A DNA stretch of 36,014 nucleotides from Desulfobacteraceae bacterium (GTDB lineage: Bacteria; Desulfobacterota; Desulfobacteria; Desulfobacterales; JAABTS01), in the NCBI GenBank assembly GCA_011389735.1, contig JAABTS010000049.1, forward strand, positions 1-36,014, in the 5' to 3' direction. Below the pieces are notes generated by a model that was given only the letters and a program-made list of their open reading frames with translations, did no database searches and had not been told where the DNA came from. Within the stretch, counting starts at the first letter, position 1; each line of letters opens with the position of its first letter. Shown in pieces: positions 1 through 8,715 of this stretch. Made by a program: the position numbers and the translations under genes.

Positions 1-1928
1 GGTACATGAAACTGCTCGAACTGATCCCGGGAGAAGATACAAAACCCGAGATTCTTGACTTCATGGCAGATTTTGGCGAAAGGGTTCTTGGCAAAGGGAT
101 TGTATGGGCGAAAGACACTCCCAATTTTGTCGGCAACCGGATCGGCGTTCACGGCATTGTGAAAGCGATGCAATTGATGATCGAAGAAGGATTGACAATC
201 GAGGAAGTTGATGCGCTGTTCGGCAAAGCCATGGGCCGCCCCAAAACAGCCATGTTCAAAACAACGGATCTGGTGGGGCTCGACGTCATGGCGCATGTAG
301 CTAAAAACACCTATGATCTGGTTCCGGACGATGAACAGCGGGAAAGCTTTAACATTCCGGAATTCGTCGATAAAATGATCGAGAAAAAACTTCTCGGCAA
401 TAAAACCAAAGCCGGTTTTTACAAGACGGAACTCACGCCTGAATTCAAAAAAGTAAGAAAAGTTATCGACCCGGATAGTTTGGAATACAAAGAAGCCGGA
501 AAGCCCGAGCTTCCTTGCCTCGAAGCGGCTAAAAAGGCCAAGGGACTTCCCGCCAAAATGAAAGCCATTGTCTACGGGGATGACAAAGGCGCGAAATTCG
601 CCTGGAAAGTGACCGCCAATGCATTGATCTATGCAGCGAACAGAATCCCGGAAATTTCCGACACCATTATCGAAATTGATAATTCCATGAAATGGGGATA
701 CAATTTTGAAATGGGACCGTTTGAAAGTTGGGACGCCATCGGGGTCAAGGAATCCGTCGAGAAAATGGAAAAAGAAGGATATCAGGTTCCGGAAAACGTC
801 AAAAAGATGCTGGCGTCAGGCGCCGCTTCCTTTTATAAAGATGAAAACGGCGTTCAATATTATTATGATTTTGCATCGGAAAGCTATAAAAAGACGCCCG
901 TCAGCGACAGAATGATCTCCCTTGATTCGCTGCGAAGCGCCGGTAAAGTGGTAAAAACCTGCAATTCCGCATCTCTCATCGATCTTGGAGACGGCGTTTA
1001 TAATTGCGAATTCCATACGAAAATGAACGCCTTGAACGGCGAAATCATCAATTTCATGGATGAAGCCCTGGATTGGGTCGAAGAAAACGGCGTCGGCGTC
1101 GTGATCGGCAACCAGGCAGGCGGCATGCCCGGCGCTTTTTCAGCGGGAGCCGACCTGACATATCTTGCGGGCCTTGTTATGGAAGGCAAGTTCGATGAAA
1201 TCGACGTATTTCTGGCCAAAGCGCAAAACACAATCCAGAAGGCCCGATACAGCTCCGTACCGGTCGTAGCCGCGCCTTACGGAATGACGCTCGGCGGCGG
1301 ATGCGAAGTCTGCCTCGGAGCCGACAGAATAGTGGCTCACGCCGAATGTTACATGGGTCTTGTCGAGATCGGCGTCGGCCTTCTGCCGGCGGGCGGCGGA
1401 TGCATGAACACCTGGAAAAAGTTCCTGAGCAATATCCCTGAACCTGTGACGGATTTTGATCTGGCCAAACTTTTCATTCCTGCGTTTATGAATATCGCCA
1501 TGGCCAAAGTGGCCACGTCTGCGGCGGAAGCCCGGGGCAACGGATATCTTGGCCCCAATGACCGGATCGTCTTCAACCGCGATCATCTGATCGGAGAAGC
1601 CAAAAAAGAAGTCTTGAGAATGGTCGATGATAATTACACCGCGCCTCTGAAGAAGAAGCTCAAAGTATTCGGCAATGCAGCGCAAGGCATGATCAACGGA
1701 GAATTGTTCAACATGCAAAGCGGTGGTTTTGTTTCGGAATACGATGTCTTTCTGGCGAAACGCATCGCCTATGTCATGAGCGGCGGAGACGTGAGAACGG
1801 GCAGTGAAATCGATGAAGACATTATCCTTAAACTCGAAAGAGACGCCTTTATCGACTTCTTGAAACAAGAAAAAACAATCGCCCGGGCGACTCACATGCT
1901 TCAGACGGGCAAACCCCTCAGAAATTAA
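1..1928 (+). CDS. fadN: 3-hydroxyacyl-CoA dehydrogenase / enoyl-CoA hydratase fusion (FadN-type), 5' partial
   Basis: The gene is cut by the left edge. The frame is open from the first complete codon at position 3, and the leading residues (YMKLLELIPG) match the interior of a 3-hydroxyacyl-CoA dehydrogenase NAD domain, so the ATG at 6 is internal. The order is end of NAD-binding domain, C-terminal dehydrogenase domain (TPNFVGNRIG), a second dehydrogenase-like helical repeat, then an enoyl-CoA hydratase/crotonase domain. In the last, LGGGCEV and GLVEIGVGLLPAGGG carry the two expected catalytic glutamates and SAGADL is the oxyanion-hole motif. Dehydrogenase-first order is that of Bacillus FadN (about 790 residues) and the reverse of E. 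coli FadB, so roughly 150 residues are missing. It would hydrate enoyl-CoA and oxidise 3-hydroxyacyl-CoA. The thiolase gene follows after 37 nt, completing the beta-oxidation cycle in one transcript. Confidence 0.93.
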   Translation, partial: YMKLLELIPGEDTKPEILDFMADFGERVLGKGIVWAKDTPNFVGNRIGVHGIVKAMQLMIEEGLTIEEVDALFGKAMGRPKTAMFKTTDLVGLDVMAHVAKNTYDLVPDDEQRESFNIPEFVDKMIEKKLLGNKTKAGFYKTELTPEFKKVRKVIDPDSLEYKEAGKPELPCLEAAKKAKGLPAKMKAIVYGDDKGAKFAWKVTANALIYAANRIPEISDTIIEIDNSMKWGYNFEMGPFESWDAIGVKESVEKMEKEGYQVPENVKKMLASGAASFYKDENGVQYYYDFASESYKKTPVSDRMISLDSLRSAGKVVKTCNSASLIDLGDGVYNCEFHTKMNALNGEIINFMDEALDWVEENGVGVVIGNQAGGMPGAFSAGADLTYLAGLVMEGKFDEIDVFLAKAQNTIQKARYSSVPVVAAPYGMTLGGGCEVCLGADRIVAHAECYMGLVEIGVGLLPAGGGCMNTWKKFLSNIPEPVTDFDLAKLFIPAFMNIAMAKVATSAAEARGNGYLGPNDRIVFNRDHLIGEAKKEVLRMVDDNYTAPLKKKLKVFGNAAQGMINGELFNMQSGGFVSEYDVFLAKRIAYVMSGGDVRTGSEIDEDIILKLERDAFIDFLKQEKTIARATHMLQTGKPLRN

Positions 1929-1965
1929 TCGACAGGTTTTTTATATAGTTAAGGAGGAATAAACT

Positions 1966-3144
1966 ATGAGAGATGCATATATTGTTACATCCGTAAGGAC
2001 GCCGGGTTGCCGCAGAGGCAAGGGGGCGTTCAAAGACACCCGCCCCGAGGATTTGTTGACGTTTATCATGAACGCCGCGATGGACAAAACACCGGGACTT
2101 GAAAAAAAGGACGTGGATGATATCATGATCGGCTGTTCGTTTCCCGAAGCCGAACAAGGATTGAATATCGGCCGTCTGGCTGCAAAAATCGCCGGATTTC
2201 CGGATGAAGTATCCGGCGCCACGGTAAACCGGTTCTGCGCATCCGGGCTGGAAGCCATCGCTTTGGCCTCGATGCGGGTAATGTCCGGATGGTCCGACAT
2301 CGTTATCGGCGGCGGAATAGAATCGATGACATTCGTGCCCATGGGCGGCAATATGCCTCGCCCTCATCCCGAGCATACCCGGGAACACGCCGATCTTTAC
2401 ACATCAATGGGAATCACGGCGGAAAACGTGGCGAACCGATACAATATTTCACGCGAAGACCAGGACGAGTTCGCATACAATTCCCAGATGAAAGCGTCCA
2501 AAGCCAAAGCTGAAAAATTGTTCACAGAAATCGTTCCCACGCCGGCGTCCAAATTTGTTCTGCAAGAAGATGGAACCTATAAAAACGAAACGTTTCTGAT
2601 GGATTACGACGATGGTATCCGAGAGGCTACGACCGTTGAAGGGCTGGCGAAACTGAGACCGGTTTTCGCCGCGAACGGTTCGGTGACCGCCGGCAATTCG
2701 TCTCAAACCACGGACGGCGCCGCTACATCGATCATCATGAGTGAAGACAAAGTCAAGGAATACGGGCTTACGCCGATTGCGAAGCTTAAATTCTATACGA
2801 CGGTCGGATGCAATCCTGATGAAATGGGAGTCGGCCCCCGGTATGCAATTCCCAAACTGATGAAAATCGCCGGCGTGAGCCTGGACGACGTTGGTCTGTT
2901 CGAGGTCAACGAAGCGTTTGCGTCTCAGGCCCTTTATTGCTGCCGCGAACTCGGCCTCGATCTTCAGAAAGTCAATATTCACGGCGGCGCCATCGCGCTC
3001 GGCCATCCCCTCGGATGCACCGGAGCCAAACTTTGCGCGACGCTTCTCGCCAATATGAAAAAACACGGCGTTAAATACGGTGTTGAATCCATGTGCATCG
3101 GCGGTGGAATGGGAGCAGCAGCGCTATTCGAATTGTGCGACTAA
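1966..3144 (+). CDS. fadA: Acetyl-CoA acyltransferase (thiolase, beta-oxidation)
   Basis: 392 residues, the usual length for a thiolase. The enzyme cleaves 3-ketoacyl-CoA to acetyl-CoA and a shortened acyl-CoA. All three catalytic positions are visible: nucleophile Cys91 (VNRFCASG), His347 in GHPLGCTG, and the second Cys377 in CIGGGMG. A strong ribosome binding site (AAGGAGG) lies 8 nt before the ATG. It is in one operon with the FadN-type fusion just upstream, and a bidirectional terminator follows. Family assignment is secure. Whether it is a degradative or a biosynthetic thiolase is inferred from the neighbour, which favours degradation. Confidence 0.95.
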   Translation: MRDAYIVTSVRTPGCRRGKGAFKDTRPEDLLTFIMNAAMDKTPGLEKKDVDDIMIGCSFPEAEQGLNIGRLAAKIAGFPDEVSGATVNRFCASGLEAIALASMRVMSGWSDIVIGGGIESMTFVPMGGNMPRPHPEHTREHADLYTSMGITAENVANRYNISREDQDEFAYNSQMKASKAKAEKLFTEIVPTPASKFVLQEDGTYKNETFLMDYDDGIREATTVEGLAKLRPVFAANGSVTAGNSSQTTDGAATSIIMSEDKVKEYGLTPIAKLKFYTTVGCNPDEMGVGPRYAIPKLMKIAGVSLDDVGLFEVNEAFASQALYCCRELGLDLQKVNIHGGAIALGHPLGCTGAKLCATLLANMKKHGVKYGVESMCIGGGMGAAALFELCD

Positions 3145-3165
3145 CACTGTAAGCTGCTGATCGCC

Positions 3166-3203
3166 TGTTTTTTTTAAGGCCGCCTGAAAAGGCGGCCTTT
3201 TTT
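3166..3203. terminator. Bidirectional rho-independent terminator between thiolase and glpK
   Basis: A perfect 9-bp stem AAGGCCGCC (3176-3184) / GGCGGCCTT (3191-3199) with a TGAAAA loop is preceded by a T run and followed by T5-A. Read on either strand it is a stem followed by U residues, which fits its position between two convergent genes. Confidence 0.9.
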
Positions 3204-3263
3204 ATTGCGTGTAGATATTCGGTAAGGCGAAGGCTCCGCCGCGATGTTGGAATCAAACCCTTT

Positions 3264-4766
3264 TTATTCGTCTTCCCAGTTCAATGTTCTTTCCACGGCT
3301 TTTTTCCATTTTCTAAATCCCGTGGATCTGACATCCTCAGCCATAAGCGGCGTCCATGTTTTGTCAATAGACCAGTTCTTGCACAATTCGTCCGTATCCG
3401 ACCAGAATCCCACAGCCAGGCCGGCCGCATAAGCCGCTCCCAACGCCGTCGTTTCAGCGACCTTGGGCCTAATCACAGGGACGTTCAGGATATCCGACTG
3501 GAATTGCATGAGAAGATCGTTATAAACCATGCCTCCGTCCACCTTCAGGCTGGTGAGATCCACGCCCGAATCTTTGTTCATGGCTTCGACTATATCCAGG
3601 GTCTGATATGCGGTGGCTTCCAGGACGGCCCGGGCCAGATGCCCTTTATTGGCGTATCGTGTCAGTCCCACGACCGTTCCCCGCGCATCCGAACGCCAGT
3701 ATGGCGCGAACAATCCTGAAAACGCCGGAACAAAATACACATCCCCGCTGTCTTCCACGGACGCGGCCAGGGCTTCAATATCCGGAGCGCTGGAGATAAG
3801 ACCTAAGTTGTCGCGCATCCATTGAACCAGTGATCCGGTCACGGCGATAGCGCCTTCCAGACAATAGACCGGTTTTTGGCCGCTGAAATGGTAGGCCATT
3901 GTGGTCAGCAGGCCATGCTTTGAAACAACCGGCGTTTCTCCGGTGTTCAAAAGTAAGAAACATCCGGTTCCGTATGTGTTTTTGGCCTCACCGACATTAA
4001 AACATGTCTGGCCGACCAGAGCCGCCTGCTGGTCTCCTAGAGCGCCGCAAACCGGAATTTCAGCTCCGAACGGGCTATTTTTCGATGTTCTCCCCCAAAA
4101 CCCCTTGTCGCTGGAGGGAACAATAGCCGGCAGCATAGCCCTGGGAATCCCCATCAATTTCAATATATCGTCGTCCCATGACAGGGTTTTCAAATCCATC
4201 AGCATGGTGCGGCTTGCATTGGTCGCATCGGTCACATGGGCGCCGTTGGTCATGTTCCAGATCACCCAGGTTTCCATCGTGCCGAACAGAGCGTTCCCTT
4301 TTTCCGCGGCGGATCTGATTTCAGGGGCGTTATCGATCAGCCACTTGATTTTCGGCCCTGAAAAATAGGTCGCCACCGGAAGCCCGGTTTTTTCCCTGAA
4401 ACCGTCCTGGCCGTGCGTCTTAATCAATTCAGAACAAATATTCCGGCTTCGGGTGCATTGCCATACAATTGCATTGTGATATGGTTTTCCGGTCAGCCTG
4501 TCCCATATCATCGTGGTTTCCCGCTGGTTGGTGATCCCCACGGCGGCCAGTTCGGAACCGGAAACGCCGGTTTTGTCAAGGGCGCCTTTGATAACGTCCA
4601 ACGTGTTAGTCCAGATTTCAATCGGGTCATGTTCCACCCACCCGGGCCCGGGAAAAATCTGTTCATGCTCCTTTTGATCGAATCCGACAATTTCACCGCT
4701 ATGGTTGAAAATAATAAACCGCGTACTGGTCGTTCCCTGATCGACTGCTCCGACGTACCTGGCCAT
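3264..4766 (-). CDS. glpK: Glycerol kinase
   Basis: 500 residues, full length for GlpK (FGGY carbohydrate kinase family). It phosphorylates glycerol with ATP to sn-glycerol 3-phosphate in the cytoplasm. The N-terminal DQGTTSTR (residues 9-16) is the ATP/phosphate loop; the [16 protein letters not shown] and [10 protein letters not shown] segments are typical of glycerol kinases, as is the C-terminal [18 protein letters not shown] region. A ribosome binding site (AAGGAGG) lies just upstream of the ATG. No glpF, glpD or glpR neighbour is in the window. The proposed promoter lies at 4900-4928, so the leader would carry the palindromic repeat at 4800-4903. Confidence 0.97.
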   Translation of the reverse strand: MARYVGAVDQGTTSTRFIIFNHSGEIVGFDQKEHEQIFPGPGWVEHDPIEIWTNTLDVIKGALDKTGVSGSELAAVGITNQRETTMIWDRLTGKPYHNAIVWQCTRSRNICSELIKTHGQDGFREKTGLPVATYFSGPKIKWLIDNAPEIRSAAEKGNALFGTMETWVIWNMTNGAHVTDATNASRTMLMDLKTLSWDDDILKLMGIPRAMLPAIVPSSDKGFWGRTSKNSPFGAEIPVCGALGDQQAALVGQTCFNVGEAKNTYGTGCFLLLNTGETPVVSKHGLLTTMAYHFSGQKPVYCLEGAIAVTGSLVQWMRDNLGLISSAPDIEALAASVEDSGDVYFVPAFSGLFAPYWRSDARGTVVGLTRYANKGHLARAVLEATAYQTLDIVEAMNKDSGVDLTSLKVDGGMVYNDLLMQFQSDILNVPVIRPKVAETTALGAAYAAGLAVGFWSDTDELCKNWSIDKTWTPLMAEDVRSTGFRKWKKAVERTLNWEDE

Positions 4767-4799
4767 TCTTAACCTCCTTGATTATCGCGTTGGTTTAAT

Positions 4800-4903
4800 C
4801 TATCGGTTTTCAGAAATTAAATTTCACGAGCGTCAGGCCCGGGATCATACACTCGCATATCCCGGCCGACAACACAGTGAAATTTTGTTTCTGGAAAGCT
4901 ATA
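4800..4903 (-). repeat. Dispersed palindromic element, copy 1 (full length, 104 bp)
   Basis: The left arm (4800-4827) contains CAGAAATTAAATTTCAC. The right arm (4877-4903), read on the minus strand, begins TATAGC and contains AAAATTTCAC. Between them lies a GC-rich core with GGCCCGGGAT opposite ATCCCGGCC, so the whole unit can fold as one long hairpin. Related copies occur near 6577, 8601, 20098, 24125 and 32737, with single arms at 13711, 21909 and 33668. It is oriented here by the promoter reading into it toward glpK. Confidence 0.75.
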
Positions 4904-4928
4904 TATGAGTTTTGGAAAATGGAATCAA
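4900..4928 (-). promoter_or_regulatory. Putative sigma70 promoter for glpK, overlapping repeat copy 1
   Basis: On the minus strand TTGATT (4928-4923), a 17-nt spacer and TATATA (4905-4900) match the sigma70 consensus moderately well. The -10 box overlaps the end of the palindromic element, so the predicted transcript would start inside it. Predicted by eye only. Confidence 0.5.
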
Positions 4929-4950
4929 GCATTTATTCCAACCACGAAAT

Positions 4951-4973
4951 AAAAAAGGCCGCTTAACGCGGCC
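4951..4973 (-). terminator. Rho-independent terminator (minus strand) for the outer-membrane protein gene
   Basis: GGCCGC / GCGGCC stem (4957-4962 and 4968-4973) with a 5-nt loop, followed on the minus strand by six U. The only minus-strand gene upstream is the barrel gene at 5248-6249, about 275 nt away. The MITE-like insertion at 5076-5236 now separates the gene from this terminator. Confidence 0.8.
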
Positions 4974-5066
4974 GTTCCCAAACCCTCCCTATCCGACAAT
5001 CCTGATAAGGAATTTATGCTGAATTTTCTGTTTCGTTCATTCTTACATTTTTATATCTTATATTTG

Positions 5067-5245
5067 ACGCACAGGGCGTCTTTCAAAAAGGCGCCAAAGT
5101 AGTTTACACTTTACCAATACAGAAATCAGGATTAATCTCACACAAAGACACGAAGGCGCAAAGAAATGAAGACTTTGTGTTCTTTGTGCCTTTGTGTGAA
5201 AACCATAAAAGTGTAAACTGATCAATGAAGGACGCCACGCACAGG
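5067..5245. mobile_element. MITE-like inverted-repeat insertion with a 9-bp direct repeat
   Basis: The 9-mer ACGCACAGG occurs at 5067-5075 and again at 5237-5245, directly flanking a 161-bp palindromic segment; this is the signature of a target-site duplication. The termini are GCGTCTTTCA (5076-5085) and its near complement TGAAGGACGC (5226-5235). Inside are a perfect 12-bp inverted pair AGTTTACACTTT (5101-5112) / AAAGTGTAAACT (5208-5219), and an inner pair with the CACAAAG / CTTTGTG theme (5138-5165 against 5180-5199). It has no coding capacity, so a transposase would have to act in trans. It sits right after the stop codon of the barrel gene. Confidence 0.75.
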
Positions 5246-5247
5246 AA

Positions 5248-6249
5248 CTAAAAATTAATCGTCATTTCAGCGGCGATTTTCATCCATTCTTCTTCCGTAA
5301 GATTTTCAACCCCGGCAAGTCCGTTCAAAAGATGGCCCTCAAGTCTCAACACCCAACTATTGTTGATATCAATCCTCGAAGTGACCGCAAAGTCCTTTAA
5401 CCAGGCCTTGGCGGCTTTTTTTCCCATGGCGGACCATTCTTTTCCTTCCTTGTCGTCTTTATCTGCGTAATAAATGGAATAATATGATCCCAGCTCGAAC
5501 CATTCGCTGAACTGATAAACCGCTCCACCCAAATATCCTTCTCCGACGACCGCCTTTTGGGAGGCGTCCTTATGAATCGATGCTGACTTGTTTTGGATAT
5601 ATTCGGCCGTGAGCTTCAGGTTTCCGGTCAATTCTTCAGTGGATTCGACCGAAGTGCGTATTGAATTCAACCGGTATTCTTCCAGACCGCCCGCCTCTTC
5701 AGATAAGCCTTCGATATTTGAATTCATCCGTAAATTGTAGAGGCTTCCGCCCACCCTCAATCCGTCTCCCGGCGTAAGCCATTGAAAGCTTCCCATGTAT
5801 GCGTGCTCCACATCCAGATCATCCACATATATATCGTCTTCTTTCAGGTAAAGCCGGAGCAGGCCTTTAAAAACGGGTGTTTCCACGGTTCCGTACTGAA
5901 GCTGGTATGAAACGCCGGCCGGCAATTCTCCGAAAAAACCGACGCCTTTTATGCCGGCGAATTTATCTTGATTTGTTTCCTTGACTTCGGAATCCATCAT
6001 GATTTCCTGGGCCGGCAAGGTATACAGATATCCGTTTGCTTCAAACAAACCCGAATATTGTTTCATTTTTCCGATCTGAAGCTCAATGGTTCCCGAGGGT
6101 TGGGTGCTTCTTGCGATCTCCGGCGGTTCCAACGCTTCATCGAGGCTTTGCGCGCAAAGATATGGAACAGCGAACAGAAGCTGGATGAGCAGTACGACAC
6201 CGGCCGGAAAACCTGAACAGACCTTGAATTTTGAGTAAACAGATGTCAT
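5248..6249 (-). CDS. Putative outer-membrane beta-barrel protein
   Basis: 333 residues with no family I can name. A hydrophobic N-terminal segment (about residues 16-32, GVVLLIQLLFAVPYLC) followed by AQS looks like a Sec signal peptide. The remainder alternates polar and aromatic residues in short strand-like stretches (YQLQYG, LRLYLKED, AEYIQNK, YYSIYYAD) and ends in MTINF, the terminal aromatic residue typical of barrels recognised by the BAM complex. A porin-like or other outer-membrane role is inferred. No good Shine-Dalgarno sequence precedes the ATG at 6249, but the start fits the signal peptide. It is a single gene with its own promoter (6337-6365) and terminator (4951-4973). Confidence 0.7.
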   Translation of the reverse strand: MTSVYSKFKVCSGFPAGVVLLIQLLFAVPYLCAQSLDEALEPPEIARSTQPSGTIELQIGKMKQYSGLFEANGYLYTLPAQEIMMDSEVKETNQDKFAGIKGVGFFGELPAGVSYQLQYGTVETPVFKGLLRLYLKEDDIYVDDLDVEHAYMGSFQWLTPGDGLRVGGSLYNLRMNSNIEGLSEEAGGLEEYRLNSIRTSVESTEELTGNLKLTAEYIQNKSASIHKDASQKAVVGEGYLGGAVYQFSEWFELGSYYSIYYADKDDKEGKEWSAMGKKAAKAWLKDFAVTSRIDINNSWVLRLEGHLLNGLAGVENLTEEEWMKIAAEMTINF

Positions 6250-6336
6250 TTGACTTTACCGGGAAAGATAAATCATCCCTGTTTCAGTTGATTCGGAAAA
6301 CAGTTGCACTCTTGTATGGAATATATACTGAGATCG

Positions 6337-6365
6337 ACTATACACATTTTTCGAAGCAAGTTCAA
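6337..6365 (-). promoter_or_regulatory. Sigma70-type promoter for the outer-membrane barrel gene
   Basis: On the minus strand TTGAAC (6365-6360), exactly 17 nt, then TATAGT (6342-6337). It would give a leader of about 80 nt before the ATG at 6249. Confidence 0.65.
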
Positions 6366-6553
6366 TAAAAAACGTACTAAAAAATTTCATCGGCATAAAA
6401 AAATAATACATCGCCTGAATGCAGTATCAAAAAGAGCTTCACCGGTTTTCTGATTCGACATCGTTTCCCCGGAACCTGAAATCGACTTTCAAACAGCTCA
6501 TAAGAAAAAACCTGTAATATCATTTATGTTTTCATGTATTCCCGAATATGTTG

Positions 6554-6582
6554 TTTACACGATGAAGACGGAATGATATAGC
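6554..6582 (+). promoter_or_regulatory. Putative sigma70 promoter for archease-rtcB
   Basis: TTTACA (6554-6559), 17 nt, then TATAGC (6577-6582). The -10 box is the left end of repeat copy 2, and the arm palindrome GAAATTCAATTTT (6589-6601) falls at the predicted transcription start. Confidence 0.5.
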
Positions 6583-6680
6583 CTTTTAGAAATTCAATTT
6601 TACCGAGTTGGGGTTCGAAATATACGAATCGCATTATCACGGGCCCTCCGGTTTATTAAATCTAATTTCCGACAACCTGT
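6577..6680 (+). repeat. Dispersed palindromic element, copy 2 (104 bp, degenerate right arm)
   Basis: The left arm starts TATAGCC and carries GAAATTCAATTTT. The core includes ATATACGAATCGCATTATCA, closely related to the core of the copy at 24125. The right arm (TAAATCTAATTTCCGACAAC) is only partly conserved. It occupies the gap upstream of the archease start. Confidence 0.6.
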
Positions 6681-6706
6681 TTTAATTGAAGAAAAATAGA
6701 ACAAAT

Positions 6707-7132
6707 ATGATAAAATACCATACCATGGATCATGACGCGGATATCCGAATTCAGGTGTTCGGAACGGATATCAGCGACTTGTTCCAAAATGCGGCGATAG
6801 CTCTCTTTGATCTGGTCACGGAGAATACGGAGACGGATAAGCCGCTCGAATCCGAAACGCATCAGATATCGGTTTCCGGAGCGGACCGGCCTGATTTGAT
6901 GGTGAACTGGCTCCGCGAAATTTTATATTTGTGGACCGGCAAAGAGCTGATTGTGAAAGAGATCAAAATTCGTTCGGTCAGTGAATTCACGCTCGACGCC
7001 GTTGCCGAATGCGTTCATTTCGATCCGGAAGTACATTCAATCGGTACGGAAATCAAAGCGGTCACCTATCATATGGTGGAAGTTGTCGAAGAGACGTCCG
7101 GATGGTCCGCCAAAATCATATTCGACACCTGA
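6707..7132 (+). CDS. Archease (RtcB-activating protein)
   Basis: 141 residues from the ATG at 6707, typical archease length. The DHDADIRI motif near the N-terminus corresponds to the family DHTADIG motif with metal-binding acidic residues, and the C-terminal GWSAKIIFDT matches the conserved end. Archease speeds guanylylation of RtcB and multiple turnover; the rtcB gene follows 14 nt downstream, so context confirms the call. An in-frame TTG at 6686 would add seven residues but has no Shine-Dalgarno. The ATG start gives MIKYHTMDHDAD, which fits the family. The ribosome binding site is weak in either case. Confidence 0.92.
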   Translation: MIKYHTMDHDADIRIQVFGTDISDLFQNAAIALFDLVTENTETDKPLESETHQISVSGADRPDLMVNWLREILYLWTGKELIVKEIKIRSVSEFTLDAVAECVHFDPEVHSIGTEIKAVTYHMVEVVEETSGWSAKIIFDT

Positions 7133-7146
7133 ATATTAAGGATGAT

Positions 7147-8580
7147 ATGAATTTAAAACAGATTAGCCCATATACCTGGGAATTGCCCAAAACCGGCGAC
7201 ATGAACGCGCCCGGAATCATTTACGCCGACGAAGAGCTTCTGGCGCCGTTGAAAAAAGAAGAAACTCTTACACAAATCGCCAATGTGGCCAGGTTGCCCG
7301 GAATTGTGAAAGCGTCTATGGCCATGCCGGACTTTCATTGGGGATACGGATTTCCTATCGGGGGAGTAGCGGCCTTTGACGCCGATTCCGGTATTATTTC
7401 ACCCGGCGGCGTCGGATATGATATAAATTGCGGCGTCAGACTGGCGGTTACCCATATCGAGGCGGACGATGTTCTTCCGAAGCTGGGCGAGCTTGCCGCC
7501 GCGCTGTATCGCAATATCCCGACCGGCGTGGGATCCAAAGGGGATGTCAAAATCAGTTATTCCGAGGAAAAAAAAGTTATGGTACAAGGGAGCAGATGGG
7601 CCGTCAAGAAAGGATTCGGTGACGAATCCGACCTCCTGCACACCGAAGACGGCGGATGCATGCCAGACGCCGACCCCGACGCCGTCGGCAAACGCGCAAT
7701 GGAAAGAGGGCTAAATCAGCTCGGCACCCTCGGATCGGGGAACCATTTTCTCGAAGTCGGCGTTGTCGATACGATTTATGACGAAGTCACCGCCCGTGCT
7801 TTCGGCCTGTTCGAAAATCAAGTAACGGTGATGCTTCATACAGGATCCAGAGGATTCGGATATCAAATTTGTGACGATTATCTGGCGTTCATGACCAAAC
7901 ATATGAACGATCTGCCGGTTCAGCTTCCCGATCGCCAGCTAGTCTGCGCCATGATCCAATCGGAAAGGGGAAAACGGTATCTGAGCGCCATGGCCTGCGC
8001 CGCAAATTATGCATGGGCGAACCGGCAAATTATCATGAGCAGGGCGCGGGACACAATCATGTCCGTACTATCGGTAAGCCCCGGTAATTTAGGGATGACT
8101 CTTTTATACGACGTCTGCCACAATATCGCCAAGAAAGAGAAACATCTCGTCGATGGAAGGGAAAAAACACTTTATGTTCACCGAAAGGGTGCGACGCGGG
8201 CTTTTCCGCCGGGCCATCCTGACGTGTGTGAATCATATCGGAGCGTGGGCCAGCCGATCCTGATTCCAGGAGACATGGGAACGGCGTCGTATGTTTTGGC
8301 GGGAACTCAAAAAGCCATGGATGAAACCTTCGGATCGACATGCCACGGCGCCGGCCGGGCGATGAGCCGGAAGGCGGCGAAAAAAGCCGGCAAGGGAAGG
8401 TCGATTCATACGGAACTGGAAAAAAAGGGAATATTGGTCAGATGGACGGGAAGATCGACAATGGCCGAAGAAATGCCTGAAGCGTATAAAGATGTTTCAC
8501 GAGTGGTCGATGTGGCTCATAACGCCGGCATTTCGAAAAAAATCGCCAAATTGCGTCCAATGGCCGTTATAAAAGGATGA
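7147..8580 (+). CDS. rtcB: RNA-splicing/repair ligase RtcB
   Basis: 477 residues, close to characterised RtcB enzymes (about 480). RtcB joins RNA 2',3'-cyclic phosphate (or 3'-phosphate) ends to 5'-OH ends using GTP and Mn2+. The metal and catalytic residues are all present: Asp92 and Cys95 (GGVGYDINCGVR), Asn199-His200 (GSGNHF), His231 (HTGSRG), His325 (DVCHNIA), and the guanylylated His400 (TCHGAGRAMSR). The frame is open further upstream to 7009, but that stretch overlaps archease. The ATG at 7147 follows AAGGA and gives the family N-terminus. In bacteria this pair usually serves RNA repair after stress or ribotoxin damage. No RtcA or RtcR gene is beside it. Confidence 0.97.
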   Translation: MNLKQISPYTWELPKTGDMNAPGIIYADEELLAPLKKEETLTQIANVARLPGIVKASMAMPDFHWGYGFPIGGVAAFDADSGIISPGGVGYDINCGVRLAVTHIEADDVLPKLGELAAALYRNIPTGVGSKGDVKISYSEEKKVMVQGSRWAVKKGFGDESDLLHTEDGGCMPDADPDAVGKRAMERGLNQLGTLGSGNHFLEVGVVDTIYDEVTARAFGLFENQVTVMLHTGSRGFGYQICDDYLAFMTKHMNDLPVQLPDRQLVCAMIQSERGKRYLSAMACAANYAWANRQIIMSRARDTIMSVLSVSPGNLGMTLLYDVCHNIAKKEKHLVDGREKTLYVHRKGATRAFPPGHPDVCESYRSVGQPILIPGDMGTASYVLAGTQKAMDETFGSTCHGAGRAMSRKAAKKAGKGRSIHTELEKKGILVRWTGRSTMAEEMPEAYKDVSRVVDVAHNAGISKKIAKLRPMAVIKG

Positions 8581-8600
8581 AGATGATAACACTGAGCTAT

Positions 8601-8706
8601 TATAGTTTTTCAGAGGTGAAATTCCACTGCGTTGTCGGCCTGGAATATTCAAACAGTTTTATCCAGGGCCTGCCGCCCTGTAAAATTTAATTTCTGAAAA
8701 CCAAAA
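8601..8706 (+). repeat. Dispersed palindromic element, copy 3 (106 bp) abutting uppP
   Basis: The left arm begins TATAGTTTTTCAG with AAATTCCACTGCGTTGTCGG; the right arm (8680-8706) includes AAATTTAATTTCTGAAAACC. The core shows GGCCTGG opposite CCAGGGCC, so it is a long imperfect hairpin. Its right end is 9 nt before the uppP ATG. A -35 box for the left-arm TATAGT is not convincing here. Confidence 0.7.
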
Positions 8707-8715
8707 TTTCACGCC

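Noticed and set aside
1140-1895. 251-codon minus-strand frame opposite the hydratase domain
   Set aside because: Antisense shadow of a conserved crotonase-fold coding region.
6150-6249. Lipoprotein signal (Cys near residue 32) in the barrel protein
   Set aside because: The residues before Cys (PYL) do not fit a lipobox, and the C-terminal aromatic supports an ordinary barrel with signal peptidase I cleavage.
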